A stretch of 34,062 bases of DNA, taken from contig NZ_JAAUWW010000024.1 in NCBI RefSeq assembly GCF_014694375.1, positions 1-34,062 of the forward strand, read 5' to 3'. The position numbers and the translations under genes were made by a program. This DNA comes from Vibrio sp. S17_S38. GTDB lineage: Bacteria > Pseudomonadota > Gammaproteobacteria > Enterobacterales > Vibrionaceae. The notes beneath the pieces were generated by a model. It made no database searches, was not told the origin of the DNA, and saw nothing but the letters and a program-made list of their open reading frames with translations. Below are positions 17,416 through 32,409 of this stretch, in pieces; the first letter of the stretch is position 1, and each line of letters begins with the position of its first letter.

Positions 17416-18483
17416 TTATCGATGATAAGGCTTCGACAATTCATGCACAGCATCCACAAACACCCCAGCATTTTCTGGTGGTACATCAAGATGAATACCA
17501 TGTCCCAAGTTGAATACGTGACCAGTTCCAGCATCACCAAATCCATCTAAGATCGAAGCAACTTCTTGGCGAATACGTTCAGGTTGCGCATACAAAATAG
17601 ATGGATCCATATTGCCTTGCAACGCTACTTTATCACCCACGCGAGCAACTGCATCGGCGATATTAATGGTCCAATCTAAGCCAATCGCATCACAGCCTGT
17701 CGCTGCAATTTTCTCAAGCCACATACCGCCATTTTTAGTAAATAGAGTAACAGGCACACGGCGACCGTCATTCTCACGAATTAAGCCATCGACGATTTTG
17801 TGCATGTATTGTAACGAAAACTCTTGGTAATCACGCGGGGTTAAGACACCGCCCCAAGTATCAAATACCATGACAGATTGAGCACCTGCCTTAATTTGAG
17901 CATTCAGATATTCGACAACACTATCCGCTAGCTTATCTAATAACGCATGCAAAATACTTGGGTCGGCATACATCATCTGCTTAATTTTAGTAAAGGCTTT
18001 TGAGCTACCACCTTCAACCATGTAAGTCGCTAGCGTCCATGGGCTGCCAGAAAAACCAATCAAAGGCACTTCGCCTTGCAGATCCTTACGGATTTGGCGA
18101 ACAGCATTCATTACATATTGCAACTCGCCTTCTGGATCTGGTAGACCAATTTTATCGACATCCGCTTTGCAGGTAATTGGACGTTCAAATTTTGGACCTT
18201 CACCCGCTTCAAAATACAAACCTAATCCCATCGCATCAGGAATAGTTAAGATATCAGAAAATAAAATGGCAGCATCTAATGGAAATCGTTTCAGCGGCTG
18301 TAAGGTCACCTCTGATGCTAACTCGGCATTTTTACAAAGTGACATGAAATCACCAGCCACACTACGAGTTTGACGATATTCTGGTAAATAGCGGCCAGCT
18401 TGGCGCATCATCCATACAGGCGTGTAATCTACTGGCTCTTTCATTAAAGCGCGTAAGTAGCGGTCATTTTTTAATTCAGTCAT
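17416..18483 (-). CDS. hemE: Uroporphyrinogen decarboxylase
   Basis: A 355-residue haem-pathway enzyme that decarboxylates uroporphyrinogen III to coproporphyrinogen III. The family signature [16 protein letters not shown] is at 21-36, with R26 and R30 that bind substrate carboxylates. The [12 protein letters not shown] segment carries the conserved aspartate. Length matches E. coli (354). nudC lies upstream in the same direction, 276 bp away, and the gap holds a candidate small RNA on the other strand. Confidence 0.98.
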   Translation of the reverse strand: MTELKNDRYLRALMKEPVDYTPVWMMRQAGRYLPEYRQTRSVAGDFMSLCKNAELASEVTLQPLKRFPLDAAILFSDILTIPDAMGLGLYFEAGEGPKFERPITCKADVDKIGLPDPEGELQYVMNAVRQIRKDLQGEVPLIGFSGSPWTLATYMVEGGSSKAFTKIKQMMYADPSILHALLDKLADSVVEYLNAQIKAGAQSVMVFDTWGGVLTPRDYQEFSLQYMHKIVDGLIRENDGRRVPVTLFTKNGGMWLEKIAATGCDAIGLDWTINIADAVARVGDKVALQGNMDPSILYAQPERIRQEVASILDGFGDAGTGHVFNLGHGIHLDVPPENAGVFVDAVHELSKPYHR

Positions 18484-18656
18484 TTGTTTTTTCCCTAACC
18501 TTGAAAGGCATTATTCTATCATTACTTAGCGCACATTTTGCTAATGGTTTGTAATAGAGATCATGTTATCCAACATTAAATTCGCCTGATATTTGCTTGC
18601 ACCGAGGAATTTGTTAATACTTTGTTGGCTAGCAATTTAGTTTGCTAATGAAGAAT

Positions 18657-18737
18657 GATAATAAGCGAGAACACGTGATGTTCCGCAACCATAACGACAT
18701 CTTACTTACCCCTCCGGCATCCCCGGAGGTTTTTTTT
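18657..18737 (+). ncRNA. Candidate small RNA between hemE and nudC
   Basis: A strong rho-independent terminator lies on the plus strand: CCTCCGG (18711-18717), loop CATCC, CCGGAGG (18723-18729), then eight T's (18730-18737). No plus-strand gene precedes it; both neighbours run on the minus strand. Upstream is a hairpin GAACA (18669-18673) / TGTTC (18679-18683), then about 27 unpaired bases, a usual layout for Hfq-type small RNAs. GATAAT at 18657-18662 could be a -10 box, giving a transcript of about 70 nt. The -35 is weak. TTGTTA (18611-18616) or TTGTTG (18622-18627) would give a longer RNA. I do not recognise it as a named sRNA. Confidence 0.5.
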
Positions 18738-18759
18738 GCCTCATGATTAGATGTTTTAC

Positions 18760-19527
18760 CTAATCCGTAACGTCACAACCTAAAGTATGCTCAATTAATG
18801 CTCGAGCAATCGTCCCTTTCGGTGCCACTGGAGGAAGGCATTCGGCGCTAAACCAATTCGCGCAGGCTAACTCCGTTTTGTCTACTTTAATCTCACCTCG
18901 ATCATAATCAGCCAAGAAAGCGACCATCATACTCGATGGAAATGCCCATGGTTGGCTTCCAAAGTAACGAATATTTTTTACATCAATACCCGTTTCTTCT
19001 TTGATTTCTCTCGCCACGCATTGCTCTAAGGTTTCCCCTACTTCGACAAATCCAGCAATCACGGTATACATGCCACCAGTATGCCGCGCATGATTGGCGA
19101 GTAGAATTTGATGATCTTTTTTTATCGCCACAATGATACAAGGAAAAATACGCGGATAATGCAAAGTACGACAATCACTACACTGCATGGCAATTTGATT
19201 AATATTCAGATGATTTCGACCACCACACTGCGAACAAAAACGTTGCGTCGTAAACATATGTCCAAACTGTATTGCGCGACTTGCCATTAAAAATAAAGCT
19301 TCTGGCTGTGATAATAAGTCACGTAAGGATGACATTTCAAAAAGAGACTCAATCTCGCTGGCATTAATCCAATAGCATGGCGTGCCAAGATATGTGCCAA
19401 TATTTAAGGCTTGTCCGAGCGGTAAATTTAGCTCTTCTGCCGATCCATACGGCAAGCTTTGATTCGGAAAATAGATTTCGCTACCGTCAACGATACACCA
19501 GTAGACTTTTTGATATTTATTTAACAT
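18760..19527 (-). CDS. nudC: NAD(+) diphosphatase / NADH pyrophosphatase
   Basis: A 255-residue Nudix hydrolase that splits NAD(H) and also removes NAD caps from RNA (known for E. coli NudC). A zinc site is formed by C98, C101, C116 and C119. The Nudix box spans G159-I181 with the full REIKEETG core. The SQPWAFPSS segment at 191-199 is the NADH-pyrophosphatase signature. Length is near the E. coli value (257). It diverges from rsd across a 181-bp gap. Confidence 0.97.
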   Translation of the reverse strand: MLNKYQKVYWCIVDGSEIYFPNQSLPYGSAEELNLPLGQALNIGTYLGTPCYWINASEIESLFEMSSLRDLLSQPEALFLMASRAIQFGHMFTTQRFCSQCGGRNHLNINQIAMQCSDCRTLHYPRIFPCIIVAIKKDHQILLANHARHTGGMYTVIAGFVEVGETLEQCVAREIKEETGIDVKNIRYFGSQPWAFPSSMMVAFLADYDRGEIKVDKTELACANWFSAECLPPVAPKGTIARALIEHTLGCDVTD

Positions 19528-19648
19528 CCGATTCTCTCATTGCTTGAAGTTCCACCATTTTACTGGCAATCTAATTTCATACCAGTGGTTATCGATTGGC
19601 TATCCATTATCACTTATTTGATCATGGTATACACAATCAAAAAGGACG

Positions 19649-19663
19649 CTCTACCCAGTAGAG
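19649..19663 (+). promoter_or_regulatory. Hairpin in the rsd leader
   Basis: CTCTAC (19649-19654) pairs with GTAGAG (19658-19663) around CCA, about 46 bp before the rsd start. There is no T-tract, so it is more likely a leader structure than a terminator. Confidence 0.35.
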
Positions 19664-19708
19664 ACGCTGATTGCAGTACCATGCAACAGCAATAATGAGG
19701 ATACCGTC

Positions 19709-20197
19709 ATGCTAAATAAATTTAAACAGACCCAAGCCCAATTTGGTGGCTCTAGTGATGTTATCGACCATTGGCTTTCCACTCGCCAAGTATTACTTGT
19801 TGAATATTGTAAGCTTGCCGCATTAAAGCCAAACGCCAACAAAGTCGCTCTCTCTCAACTTCCATCTCCAGAAGAATTACAAAATTTCTGTCAACATGTC
19901 GTGGATTACATCTCTGAAGGCCATTTTAAAATTTATGATATGGTCATGGCTAAATGGCATTCTACTGGCTTCTCACCGACTGAAGAAATAGATCGCACGT
20001 ATTTTGATATCGTCAAAACCACCGAACCGCTACTCAATTACACCGATAAGTATGCTGATGTTGCAGCGGAAGATGAATTAGAAGACTTTGATGCCGATCT
20101 CTCTGAAATTGGAGAGGTTATGGAAGAGCGTTTTGAGTTAGAAGATCAACTGATTCAGATGATTGCTGAAAGTTTAGAGATCCCACCAGGGGCTTAA
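19709..20197 (+). CDS. rsd: Regulator of sigma D (anti-sigma-70 factor)
   Basis: A 162-residue Rsd/AlgQ family protein that sequesters sigma-70 in stationary phase and so favours alternative sigma factors. The N-terminal MLNKFKQTQAQFGGSSDVID segment and the WLSTRQVLLVEYCKL helix are typical of the family. The acidic C-terminal part (about 118-150) is as expected. Length is close to E. coli Rsd (158). A GAGGA site precedes the ATG. The gene runs opposite to its neighbours. Confidence 0.95.
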   Translation: MLNKFKQTQAQFGGSSDVIDHWLSTRQVLLVEYCKLAALKPNANKVALSQLPSPEELQNFCQHVVDYISEGHFKIYDMVMAKWHSTGFSPTEEIDRTYFDIVKTTEPLLNYTDKYADVAAEDELEDFDADLSEIGEVMEERFELEDQLIQMIAESLEIPPGA

Positions 20198-20214
20198 ATA
20201 CGCTAAAAATTTGT

Positions 20215-20256
20215 TTATCGCCACCTTAATAGATGGCGATAATGTTTGCTTGTTAT
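20215..20256. terminator. Bidirectional terminator between rsd and the EamA gene
   Basis: TTATCGCCA (20215-20223) pairs with TGGCGATAA (20234-20242) around a 10-nt loop. T-rich sequence follows on the plus strand and A-rich sequence lies on the other side. It sits between two converging genes. Confidence 0.7.
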
Positions 20257-21146
20257 TTTTGTGGCACCTTGGCTATCATAGGTTTCACATTACGACTTCG
20301 TTGAGCCAAAATAACCCCGCCTATAATCATGATCATCCCGATATAATGAAATAGCGTCAATGTTTCATGTAAAATAAAGCTCGCTAAAATCGCGGTTAGT
20401 GCAGGCATGAGATTCATGAAAATGGCCGCTTTATCCGCCCCTAAATGTTCAATCCCCATCATCCAACACCAAGGTGCAATAATGGAAGCCAATAAACCTG
20501 CATACAAAATTAATGGCACCGTCTGCTGAGTAAATACGACAGGAGCGCTCATGCTAAACAGCGGGAACAGAAAAACAATCGCACAGCAAACTTGCACATA
20601 AACCGACTGCCAATTTGAAATAGGCATCCGCCAACGCTTAATCAAGACGACATATAACGCGTAAGCCAATGTTGCCAATAAAACCAACAAATCCCCTTCA
20701 TTAATATCCTGCACAAACAATGACATTACATTCCCATGGCTTAACATTATGAGTAAACCCGAAAATGAAATAACCGCGCCTAACACGGCATACAACGTCA
20801 GTTTTTGATTTAACAGTGGAATACTAAGAAACAATCCGATTAAAGGCACAAGAGAAGTAATAAGCGATAAATTGAGCGCTGTCGTAGTCAACCCTGCGTA
20901 ATAACCTAACGATTGATTTAAAACCATTCCAAGCAAAGAAAGAAAAGCAAGCTTAGGTAAGTACGGAATAATTTGTTTTCTGCGCTTCCAAGTTGGAATT
21001 GCCAAAAAAGGCGTCAATACGATCAAAGCGACAAGCCAACGATAAAAAGAAATTGCGCCAGGATCGATGACTGTAGAAGCCATTTTATTAATAATAGCGT
21101 TACCAGCCCAAATAAACACGGTAACCATAGGAAAGAGGTAGAGCAT
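20253..21146 (-). CDS. EamA/DMT-family transporter
   Basis: A 297-residue inner-membrane protein with two EamA repeats and about ten transmembrane helices, in the drug/metabolite transporter superfamily. The first repeat starts at the N-terminus (FIWAGNAIINKMAS) and the second near residue 150 (LLATLAYALYVVLIKRW). Substrate cannot be read from sequence. It sits between rsd and rpoC, an accessory insertion in an otherwise conserved gene order. Confidence 0.92.
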   Translation of the reverse strand: MLYLFPMVTVFIWAGNAIINKMASTVIDPGAISFYRWLVALIVLTPFLAIPTWKRRKQIIPYLPKLAFLSLLGMVLNQSLGYYAGLTTTALNLSLITSLVPLIGLFLSIPLLNQKLTLYAVLGAVISFSGLLIMLSHGNVMSLFVQDINEGDLLVLLATLAYALYVVLIKRWRMPISNWQSVYVQVCCAIVFLFPLFSMSAPVVFTQQTVPLILYAGLLASIIAPWCWMMGIEHLGADKAAIFMNLMPALTAILASFILHETLTLFHYIGMIMIIGGVILAQRSRNVKPMIAKVPQK

Positions 21147-21269
21147 TATTACGATTCACTTAAGACATTAAAACAGCCAAAAGTATACGCCTTCTATTTT
21201 TTAACACCATGGGTTCAGAGATACCCACATAATTTTCTTTAGTTACCGATAAATTAAGTTGAACCCCCT

Positions 21270-21300
21270 AAAAACAAAAAGGCACCCGAAGGTGCCTTTT
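21270..21300 (-). terminator. rpoBC operon terminator
   Basis: On the minus strand AAAAGGCACC (21300-21291) pairs with GGTGCCTTTT (21286-21277) around a TTCG tetraloop. TTTTTGTTTTT runs down to about 21271. It ends the rplJL-rpoBC transcript 27 bp after the rpoC stop. Confidence 0.95.
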
Positions 21301-21326
21301 ATACTTTATCTGAACATTCGTTAGAC

Positions 21327-25520
<4,194 letters not shown>

Positions 25521-25541
25521 AATCAGCTCCTGTAAGGAGTT

Positions 25542-25567
25542 AAGAGGCGTTCGGTTGAACGCCTCTT
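25542..25567 (-). other. Perfect intercistronic hairpin between rpoB and rpoC
   Basis: An 11-bp perfect stem (25542-25552 with 25557-25567) and a 4-nt loop lie 22 bp before the rpoC GTG. There is no T-tract on the transcribed strand, so it is not a terminator. It could be a processing or stability element, or it could influence rpoC translation. Confidence 0.75.
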
Positions 25568-25626
25568 TTCTACCGGGTTAATCTAAGGTGCCATATTAAT
25601 TGCAGATTTTTCGCTGCAGTTAATAA

Positions 25627-28600
25627 TTACTCTTTGTCTTCTAGCTCGATGTTAATACCTAGAGAGCGAATCTCTTTCAACAATACGTTGAACGATTCTG
25701 GCATTCCAGGTTCCATGCTGTGATCACCATCTACGATACTCTTATACATCTTAGTACGGCCATTCACATCATCAGACTTAACAGTTAGCATTTCTTGTAG
25801 AGTGTAAGCAGCACCGTATGCTTCTAGTGCCCATACTTCCATCTCACCGAAACGCTGACCACCGAACTGAGCTTTACCACCAAGTGGTTGCTGAGTTACT
25901 AGGCTGTACGAACCAGTAGAACGTGCGTGCATCTTGTCATCAACCAAGTGGTTCAGTTTTAGCATGTACATGTAACCGACAGTTACAGGACGCTCAAACT
26001 TATCACCAGTACGTCCATCATACAGATCTAATTGACCTGACGTTGGAAGGTCGGCAAGAGCAAGCAGCTCTTTAATTGCTGGTTCATTCGCACCATCAAA
26101 CACTGGCGTTGCGATCGGTAGACCACCTCGTAAGTTTTTAACTAAAGTACGAACTTCATCATCAGACAATTCAGCAATATTAACTTCTTGACGAGTATCA
26201 CCTAAATCATAAACCTTCTGTAAGAACGTACGGAACTTAGCAAGCTCCTGCTGCTCTTTAACCATCTGGTTGATCTTGTCACCGATACCTTTAGCAGCAA
26301 GACCTAAGTGAACTTCTAAGATCTGACCGATGTTCATACGTGACGGTACACCCAGTGGGTTTAGCACGATATCAACAGGTTGACCTTTTTCATCATAAGG
26401 CATGTCTTCAACAGGGTTAATCTTAGAGATAACACCCTTGTTACCATGACGACCCGCCATCTTATCACCAGGCTGAATGCGACGTTTAACTGCAAGGTAA
26501 ACCTTAACAATTTTCAGTACACCCGGAGCAAGATCATCACCTTGAGTGATCTTACGACGCTTAGTATCAAACTTCTTATCAAAGTCAGCTTTAATCTCGT
26601 CCCACTGCTCAGCAAGTTGTTCAAGCTGAGATTGAAGACTGTCATCTTCCAGTGTTTGTACTAACCATTGCTTACGCTCCATGCCATCTAGTCGAGCTTC
26701 AGAGAAGCCACCAGATAGAAGAAGTGAACGAACACGAGCCAATAGGCCGCCTTCTAAGATTTGGAACTCTTCAGTCAAATCTTTTTTCGCTTCTTTAAGC
26801 TGCATTTGTTCAATTTCAAGCGCACGCTTGTCTTTTTCTACGCCATCGCGAGTAAAGACTTGAACATCAATGATCGTACCAGAAACAGAGTTAGGTACAC
26901 GTAGAGACGTATCTTTCACATCTGATGCTTTTTCACCGAAGATAGCTCGTAGAAGCTTTTCTTCAGGAGTTAGCTGAGTTTCACCTTTAGGCGTTACTTT
27001 ACCAACTAGGATGTCGCCACCCTTCACTTCAGCACCAATGTAAACAATACCTGACTCGTCTAATTTAGACAGAGCAGACTCACCTACGTTTGGAATATCA
27101 GCGGTAATTTCTTCACTACCAAGCTTAGTATCACGAGCCACACAAGACAGTTCTTGAATGTGAATCGTAGTGAAACGGTCTTCTTGAACAACACGCTCAG
27201 AAACCAAGATGGAATCTTCGAAGTTGTAACCATTCCAAGGCATAAATGCGATACGCATGTTTTGGCCAAGCGCTAATTCACCAAGGTCAGTTGAAGGACC
27301 ATCAGCAATTACGTCACCACGTGCTACTGGTTCACCAGGCATCACAGTTGGGCGTTGGTTAATACATGTGTTTTGGTTAGAACGGGTGTACTTAGTTAAG
27401 TTATAGATATCGATACCGGCTTCACCTGGTACTAACTCTTCTTCATTAACTTTTACTACGATGCGAGAAGCATCGACAGACTGAACTGTACCGCCACGTT
27501 TCGCTACCGCAGTTACACCTGAATCAACCGCCACATTACGCTCAATACCAGTACCAACTAACGGCTTGTCAGCGCGTAGTGTTGGAACTGCTTGACGTTG
27601 CATGTTTGCACCCATTAATGCACGGTTCGCATCATCGTGTTCTAGGAACGGGATAAGCGAAGCAGCGATAGATACAACTTGGTTTGTTGCCACGTCCATG
27701 TAATTCACATGATCACGTGGGTGTAGACCAGACTCACCTTTTTGACGAGCGGTAATTAGCTCTTCAGCAAAGCGGCTGTCATCAGTCAAGTGTGCGTTCG
27801 CCTGAGCGATAACAAACTGACCTTCTTCAATAGCTGACAGATAATCCACATCTTCAGTCACAATACCATCAACAACGCGACGGTAAGGGGTTTCAAGGAA
27901 ACCATATTCATTACAACGAGCAAACGCTGATAATGAGTTGATTAGACCGATGTTTGGACCTTCAGGCGTTTCGATTGGACATAAACGACCGTAGTGAGTT
28001 ACGTGAACATCACGTACTTCAAAACCAGCACGCTCACGCGTCAAACCACCAGGCCCTAATGCAGAAATACGACGCTTATGCGTCACTTCTGACAACGGGT
28101 TGTTCTGATCCATAAATTGAGAAAGCTGTGATGAGCCGAAGAACTCTTTCACTGCAGCCGAAATCGGCTTAGCATTGATAAGATCTTGTGGCATGATCGC
28201 ATCTAAATCACCAAGACTTAGACGTTCTTTCACTGCACGTTCAACACGGACTAGACCAACACGGAATTGGTTTTCAGCCATCTCACCAACGCTGCGGATA
28301 CGACGGTTACCAAGGTGATCGATATCATCAACCTCGCCTTGACCGTTACGGATTCCGATCAGCTTCTTCATCACTGCAATAATGTCAGTTTCATCAAGAA
28401 TGCTTTGCTCTTGAGCATCTTCACGCTCAATCGAGCTGTTAAACTTCATACGACCAACAGTCGATAAGTCATAACGCTCTTCAGCAAAGAACAAGCTGTT
28501 GAATAGTGATTCAGCTGCTTCTTTTGTTGGTGGCTCGCCAGGGCGCATCATGCGATAGATTTCTACTAAAGCAGAAATACGATCAGTTGTGCTGTCAACA

Positions 28601-29655
28601 CGTAATGTGTCAGACATGAATGGGCCGTGGTCTAGATCATTGGTAAACAGAACTTCAAGCTGTTTGTAACCAGCTTGAGAAAGATTCGCCAACGCTTCTA
28701 AAGAAATTTCTTGGTTTGCTGCAACAATAATTTCGCCAGTCGCTTCATCGATATAATCTTTTGAAGCCACTTTGCCTACGATGTACTCAACTGGAACTTC
28801 AATGAATTCCACGCCATCTTTTTCTAGGCTACGAATATGACGAGCAGTAACACGACGGCCAGCTTCTACGTAAACAGTGCCATTCGCTTCAATATCGAAA
28901 GAAGCGGTTTCACCACGTAAACGATCAGGCACTAACTCCATTAATAGAGTTTGGTCTTTTACTTCAAAACGCACTTTTTCAAAGAAGATATCTAGGATTT
29001 CTTCAGTCGTCTTGCGTAATGCACGTAAAATGATAGACGCCGGTAATTTACGACGACGGTCAATACGTACATATAAGTTATCTTTTGGATCGAACTCAAA
29101 ATCTAACCATGAACCACGGTAAGGAATGACACGTGCATTATAAAGCACTTTTCCTGATGAGTGAGTTTTACCCTTATCGCTGTCGAAGAACACGCCTGGG
29201 CTTCGGTGCAACTGGGATACGATAACCCTCTCAGTACCATTGATTACGAAGGTACCATTGTCTGTCATAAGCGGAATTTCGCCCATGTAGACTTCTTGTT
29301 CTTTGATGTCTTTTACGGTACCTGCTGGTGCTTCCTTATCAAAAACAACTAGACGTAATTTTACGCGTAGTGGCTTCGAATAAGTGATACCACGGATTTG
29401 ACATTCTTTAACGTCAAACACTGGCTCACCAAGACGGTAGCTAACGTATTGCAGCTCAGAATTGCCATTATAGCTCTGGATTGGAAATACAGAACGAAAG
29501 GCAGCTTCCAGACCATATTGACCTTCAGGATCCTGTTCAATGAACTTGTCGAATGAATCGAGCTGGATCGATAGCAGATATGGAACGTCCAAAACTTGTG
29601 GACGCTTACCAAAATCCTTACGGATGCGCTTTTTCTCGGTGTAAGAGTAAACCAT
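25627..29655 (-). CDS. rpoB: RNA polymerase subunit beta
   Basis: A 1342-residue subunit, the same length as E. coli RpoB. The rifampicin-binding cluster [18 protein letters not shown] / [14 protein letters not shown] is intact, with the wild-type D, H, R, S and L residues at the positions where resistance changes usually occur, so the sequence predicts susceptibility. The protein ends [11 protein letters not shown]. It follows rplL after 277 bp that hold a partial terminator and several hairpins. Confidence 0.99.
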   Translation of the reverse strand: MVYSYTEKKRIRKDFGKRPQVLDVPYLLSIQLDSFDKFIEQDPEGQYGLEAAFRSVFPIQSYNGNSELQYVSYRLGEPVFDVKECQIRGITYSKPLRVKLRLVVFDKEAPAGTVKDIKEQEVYMGEIPLMTDNGTFVINGTERVIVSQLHRSPGVFFDSDKGKTHSSGKVLYNARVIPYRGSWLDFEFDPKDNLYVRIDRRRKLPASIILRALRKTTEEILDIFFEKVRFEVKDQTLLMELVPDRLRGETASFDIEANGTVYVEAGRRVTARHIRSLEKDGVEFIEVPVEYIVGKVASKDYIDEATGEIIVAANQEISLEALANLSQAGYKQLEVLFTNDLDHGPFMSDTLRVDSTTDRISALVEIYRMMRPGEPPTKEAAESLFNSLFFAEERYDLSTVGRMKFNSSIEREDAQEQSILDETDIIAVMKKLIGIRNGQGEVDDIDHLGNRRIRSVGEMAENQFRVGLVRVERAVKERLSLGDLDAIMPQDLINAKPISAAVKEFFGSSQLSQFMDQNNPLSEVTHKRRISALGPGGLTRERAGFEVRDVHVTHYGRLCPIETPEGPNIGLINSLSAFARCNEYGFLETPYRRVVDGIVTEDVDYLSAIEEGQFVIAQANAHLTDDSRFAEELITARQKGESGLHPRDHVNYMDVATNQVVSIAASLIPFLEHDDANRALMGANMQRQAVPTLRADKPLVGTGIERNVAVDSGVTAVAKRGGTVQSVDASRIVVKVNEEELVPGEAGIDIYNLTKYTRSNQNTCINQRPTVMPGEPVARGDVIADGPSTDLGELALGQNMRIAFMPWNGYNFEDSILVSERVVQEDRFTTIHIQELSCVARDTKLGSEEITADIPNVGESALSKLDESGIVYIGAEVKGGDILVGKVTPKGETQLTPEEKLLRAIFGEKASDVKDTSLRVPNSVSGTIIDVQVFTRDGVEKDKRALEIEQMQLKEAKKDLTEEFQILEGGLLARVRSLLLSGGFSEARLDGMERKQWLVQTLEDDSLQSQLEQLAEQWDEIKADFDKKFDTKRRKITQGDDLAPGVLKIVKVYLAVKRRIQPGDKMAGRHGNKGVISKINPVEDMPYDEKGQPVDIVLNPLGVPSRMNIGQILEVHLGLAAKGIGDKINQMVKEQQELAKFRTFLQKVYDLGDTRQEVNIAELSDDEVRTLVKNLRGGLPIATPVFDGANEPAIKELLALADLPTSGQLDLYDGRTGDKFERPVTVGYMYMLKLNHLVDDKMHARSTGSYSLVTQQPLGGKAQFGGQRFGEMEVWALEAYGAAYTLQEMLTVKSDDVNGRTKMYKSIVDGDHSMEPGMPESFNVLLKEIRSLGINIELEDKE

Positions 29656-29932
29656 GGGGTTCCTCAGCTAGCTGATAAGTGACCCGAACCGTCCAAAACA
29701 CGTTGAAACCAACTGCGTTGGTAACACGGGGACAGTGACTAACAACACTGTTTTCTGTAGTGACACCCTAATCTCATCTGAACAAACATTCCAGCAGAGC
29801 CTTAGAGGTGTTTTTTGCTTGGATATAGACGCCTAAACAGCGGGAAAATTAGTCTACACCCTACAGCGCAAAAAGGCCGGTGGTTAATAAACCACCAGCC
29901 ATTAGCCTTGCGGCTAAGAAATCAAATAATAA
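29656..29932 (-). promoter_or_regulatory. rplL-rpoB intergenic region with attenuator and processing hairpins
   Basis: On the minus strand, a hairpin TTAGCC/GGCTAA (29902-29917) lies just after the rplL stop. It is followed by a strong stem (29890-29900 with 29875-29885, one mismatch) and five T's. This matches the partial terminator that in E. coli reduces rpoBC expression relative to ribosomal protein genes. A hairpin ACCAAC/GTTGGT (29708-29722) lies farther down and may be the RNase III type site known here in E. coli. No open reading frame of interest is seen. Confidence 0.75.
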
Positions 29933-30301
29933 TTACTTGATTTCAACAGAAGCACCAGCTTCTTCTAGAGTTGCTTTAAGAGCTTCAGCTTCGTCTTTAG
30001 AAACTGCTTCTTTAAGTGGAGCAGGAGCACTATCAACTAAACCTTTAGCTTCTTTCAGGCCAAGACCTGTCGCGCCACGTACCGCTTTGATTACAGAAAC
30101 TTTGTTTCCGCCAACAGCAGTTAGGATTACGTCAAATTCAGTTTGCTCTTCTGCAGCATCAGCTGAAGCAGCGCCGCCAGCAACAACTGCTGCAGCAGCA
30201 GAAACGCCGAATTTTTCTTCCATAGCTTCGATAAGCTCAACAACTTGCATTACAGACATTTCTGCAACTGCGTCTAGGATTTGCTCGTTAGTAATAGACA
30301 T
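29933..30301 (-). CDS. rplL: Ribosomal protein L7/L12
   Basis: A 122-residue stalk protein that recruits translation factors. It has an N-terminal dimerisation helix pair, an alanine-rich hinge (about 35-52) and the C-terminal factor-binding domain with the [20 protein letters not shown] segment. It forms the stalk with L10 (rplJ, 61 bp upstream). Length matches E. coli (121). Confidence 0.99.
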   Translation of the reverse strand: MSITNEQILDAVAEMSVMQVVELIEAMEEKFGVSAAAAVVAGGAASADAAEEQTEFDVILTAVGGNKVSVIKAVRGATGLGLKEAKGLVDSAPAPLKEAVSKDEAEALKATLEEAGASVEIK

Positions 30302-30362
30302 AACAATTCTCTTTTAAAGTTAACAATAAGTTTATATGGTAATCAAAAAATTAAAGTAGGGC

Positions 30363-30857
30363 TTATGCCACTGCTTCTTGTTTTTGATCACGAACAGCAG
30401 CGATAGTACGTACCAATTTACCAGCAGAAGCTTCTTTCATGCACATCATTAGACGAGCGATAGCTTCATTGTAAGTTGGTAGTGTCGCTAATACGTCAGC
30501 ATTAGTTAATACGCCTTCAAATGCAGCTGCTTTGATTTCGAATTTTTTATTCTCTTTTGCGAAGTCTTTAAAAAGACGTGCAGCAGCACCTGGGTGCTCA
30601 TTAGAGAAACCGATCAAAGTAGGACCAACGAATACGTCTTGAAGACATTCGTAGCCTGTACCAACCACTGCACGACGAGCTAATGTATTACGAACAACTT
30701 TCAAGTAAACACCAGCTTCACGAGCTTGTTTACGTAGAGAAGTCATCGCGCCAACAGCAACGCCACGAGAGTCAGCAACAACTGCAGAAAGTGCACCACT
30801 GGCTGCTTCGTTAACTTCAGCAACAATTGCTTGTTTGTCTTGAAGATTTAAAGCCAT
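30363..30857 (-). CDS. rplJ: Ribosomal protein L10
   Basis: A 164-residue stalk base protein that binds 23S rRNA and carries L7/L12 dimers on its C-terminal helix. The N-terminal [32 protein letters not shown] segment is typical. In E. coli the L10-L7/L12 complex represses its own mRNA by binding the leader; the folded leader at 30858-31105 is consistent with this. An AGGAG site precedes the ATG. Confidence 0.99.
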   Translation of the reverse strand: MALNLQDKQAIVAEVNEAASGALSAVVADSRGVAVGAMTSLRKQAREAGVYLKVVRNTLARRAVVGTGYECLQDVFVGPTLIGFSNEHPGAAARLFKDFAKENKKFEIKAAAFEGVLTNADVLATLPTYNEAIARLMMCMKEASAGKLVRTIAAVRDQKQEAVA

Positions 30858-31105
30858 TTGGATTTACTCCTGGTTGTAGTTACACCACTCAAAAATTTTG
30901 AGGGTTCTTTTGGTGCATTCCCAAATGAATATTTCAAGAATGAAATACGACCATCCGTTCGGGCACCATCTACGTAGGTAAAATTAAGTTTCATGCATTA
31001 AAATGAATGAATCACCTACGGTCTTGGATGGAAGCATCATTTGCTCTGTCCTTTTCTAAAAAAGAAGTAGACAAAAAAAGCAATACTCCAACCATGTCAA
31101 ATAGG
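30858..31105 (-). promoter_or_regulatory. L10-type autoregulatory mRNA leader
   Basis: The leader is about 248 nt from the predicted start. On the minus strand CGTAGGT (31020-31014) pairs with ACCTACG (30979-30973). TGGTGC (30968-30963) pairs with GCACCA (30916-30911), followed inward by a CC/GG step across a 3-nt AAT bulge that could form a kink-turn. An inner hairpin ATTTCA/TGAAAT lies at 30931-30946. This layout fits the L10 leader, which represses rplJL. I cannot run a covariance model here. Confidence 0.65.
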
Positions 31106-31111
31106 CGCAAA

Positions 31112-31139
31112 ATTATACACAAATTTCACGCCTAAGCAA
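31112..31139 (-). promoter_or_regulatory. rplJ promoter
   Basis: On the minus strand TTGCTT (31139-31134) and TATAAT (31117-31112) are 16 bp apart. A GCGCC discriminator follows, as expected for stringent control. The promoter lies right after the rplA stop. Confidence 0.75.
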
Positions 31140-31144
31140 ATTAA

Positions 31145-31849
31145 TTAGCTAGCTTTAGTATCTAAGCTTGCTTGATCAACTGCAACACCAGCACCCATAG
31201 TAGTAGAGATGCTCACTTTTTTCAGGAAAGTACCTTTCGCTGAAGAAGGTTTTGCTTTCTTAAGCGCGACTAAAAGAGACTCTAAGTTCTCTTGTAGTTG
31301 ATTCGCGTCAAAACTCACTTTACCAATAGTGGTGTGAATGATGCCGTTTTTGTCGTTACGGTAACGAACCTGACCCGCTTTAGCATTTTTAACTGCTTCA
31401 GCAACGTTAGGAGTTACAGTACCAACTTTAGGGTTTGGCATTAAACCACGTGGACCTAAGATAGTACCAAGTTGACCAACAACGCGCATTGCATCAGGAG
31501 AAGCAACAACTACGTCAAAGTTCATCTCGCCTTTCTTAACAAGCTCAGCTAGATCTTCCATACCCACGATATCTGCACCAGCAGCTTTAGCCGCTTCAGC
31601 ATTTGCACCTTGAGTGAATACTGCAACGCGAATATCACGACCAGTACCATGTGGTAAAACTGTTGCGCCACGAACGTTTTGATCAGATTTACGAGCATCG
31701 ATACCAAGGTTAACAGCAACGTCAACACTTTCTACGAACTTAGCCGTTGCTAATTCTTTAAGAAGAACGATAGCTTCATTGATTTCGTATTCTTTAGACA
31801 CTTCGATTTTTTCACGAATAGTGCGCATACGTTTAGTTAGTTTTGCCAT
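31145..31849 (-). CDS. rplA: Ribosomal protein L1
   Basis: A 234-residue protein that binds 23S rRNA at the L1 stalk and helps release tRNA from the E site. It has the family's [14 protein letters not shown] segment and normal length (E. coli 234). In E. coli L1 represses the L11 operon by binding the rplK leader. It starts 4 nt after rplK, and its GAGGGATAAG ribosome-binding site overlaps the rplK stop region. Confidence 0.99.
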   Translation of the reverse strand: MAKLTKRMRTIREKIEVSKEYEINEAIVLLKELATAKFVESVDVAVNLGIDARKSDQNVRGATVLPHGTGRDIRVAVFTQGANAEAAKAAGADIVGMEDLAELVKKGEMNFDVVVASPDAMRVVGQLGTILGPRGLMPNPKVGTVTPNVAEAVKNAKAGQVRYRNDKNGIIHTTIGKVSFDANQLQENLESLLVALKKAKPSSAKGTFLKKVSISTTMGAGVAVDQASLDTKAS

Positions 31850-31853
31850 GATC

Positions 31854-32282
31854 TTATCCCTCTACCACTAGGCCCATTGAACGAGCAGTACCCGCGATAG
31901 AACGCTTCATCGCTTCGATGTCTGCGCCAGTCATATCAGCCGCTTTAGTTTCTGCAATCTCTTGCACTTGAGCGTCAGTGATTGTACCCACTTTGTCCGT
32001 ATTTGGACGAGCTGAACCAGATTTTAGGCCAGCTGCTTTCTTCAAAAGAACAGCTGCAGGTGGTGTTTTGGTAATAAACGTAAAAGAACGGTCACTGTAT
32101 ACAGAGATAACAACTGGAGTTGGAAGACCTTTCTCCATAGATTCTGTTTTTGCATTAAATGCTTTACAGAATTCCATGATATTTACACCGTGTTGACCTA
32201 GTGCAGGACCTACTGGTGGACTTGGGTTTGCCATACCAGCTGCAACTTGCAGTTTGATATAAGCTTCTACTTTCTTAGCCAT
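31854..32282 (-). CDS. rplK: Ribosomal protein L11
   Basis: A 142-residue protein of the GTPase-associated centre, needed for RelA-dependent sensing of uncharged tRNA. The proline-rich N-terminal segment ([20 protein letters not shown]) is intact, the region contacted by thiostrepton-class drugs. It is the first gene of the rplKA unit and has an AGGA site 6 nt before the ATG. Confidence 0.99.
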   Translation of the reverse strand: MAKKVEAYIKLQVAAGMANPSPPVGPALGQHGVNIMEFCKAFNAKTESMEKGLPTPVVISVYSDRSFTFITKTPPAAVLLKKAAGLKSGSARPNTDKVGTITDAQVQEIAETKAADMTGADIEAMKRSIAGTARSMGLVVEG

Positions 32283-32380
32283 GATAATTCCTAAATTTTG
32301 GGTTCAACCGCTAATGTATTCATTAGCTCCCCGATTTATGTAAAAACTTTTAACAGGTAAACCCTGTAAAAAGGCGCGAA

Positions 32381-32409
32381 ATTATAAATAAATTTCGAAC
32401 CTTATACAA
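32381..32409 (-). promoter_or_regulatory. rplKA promoter
   Basis: On the minus strand TTGTAT (32409-32404) and a perfect TATAAT (32386-32381) are 17 bp apart. A CGCGCC discriminator follows, very like the rplJ promoter. A small hairpin ACAGG/CCTGT lies in the leader at 32353-32367. Confidence 0.85.

Noticed and set aside
29880..30317. Plus-strand open frame of 145 codons opposite rplL
   Set aside because: It is antisense to the highly conserved rplL; the long frame reflects the codon bias and alanine richness of L7/L12.
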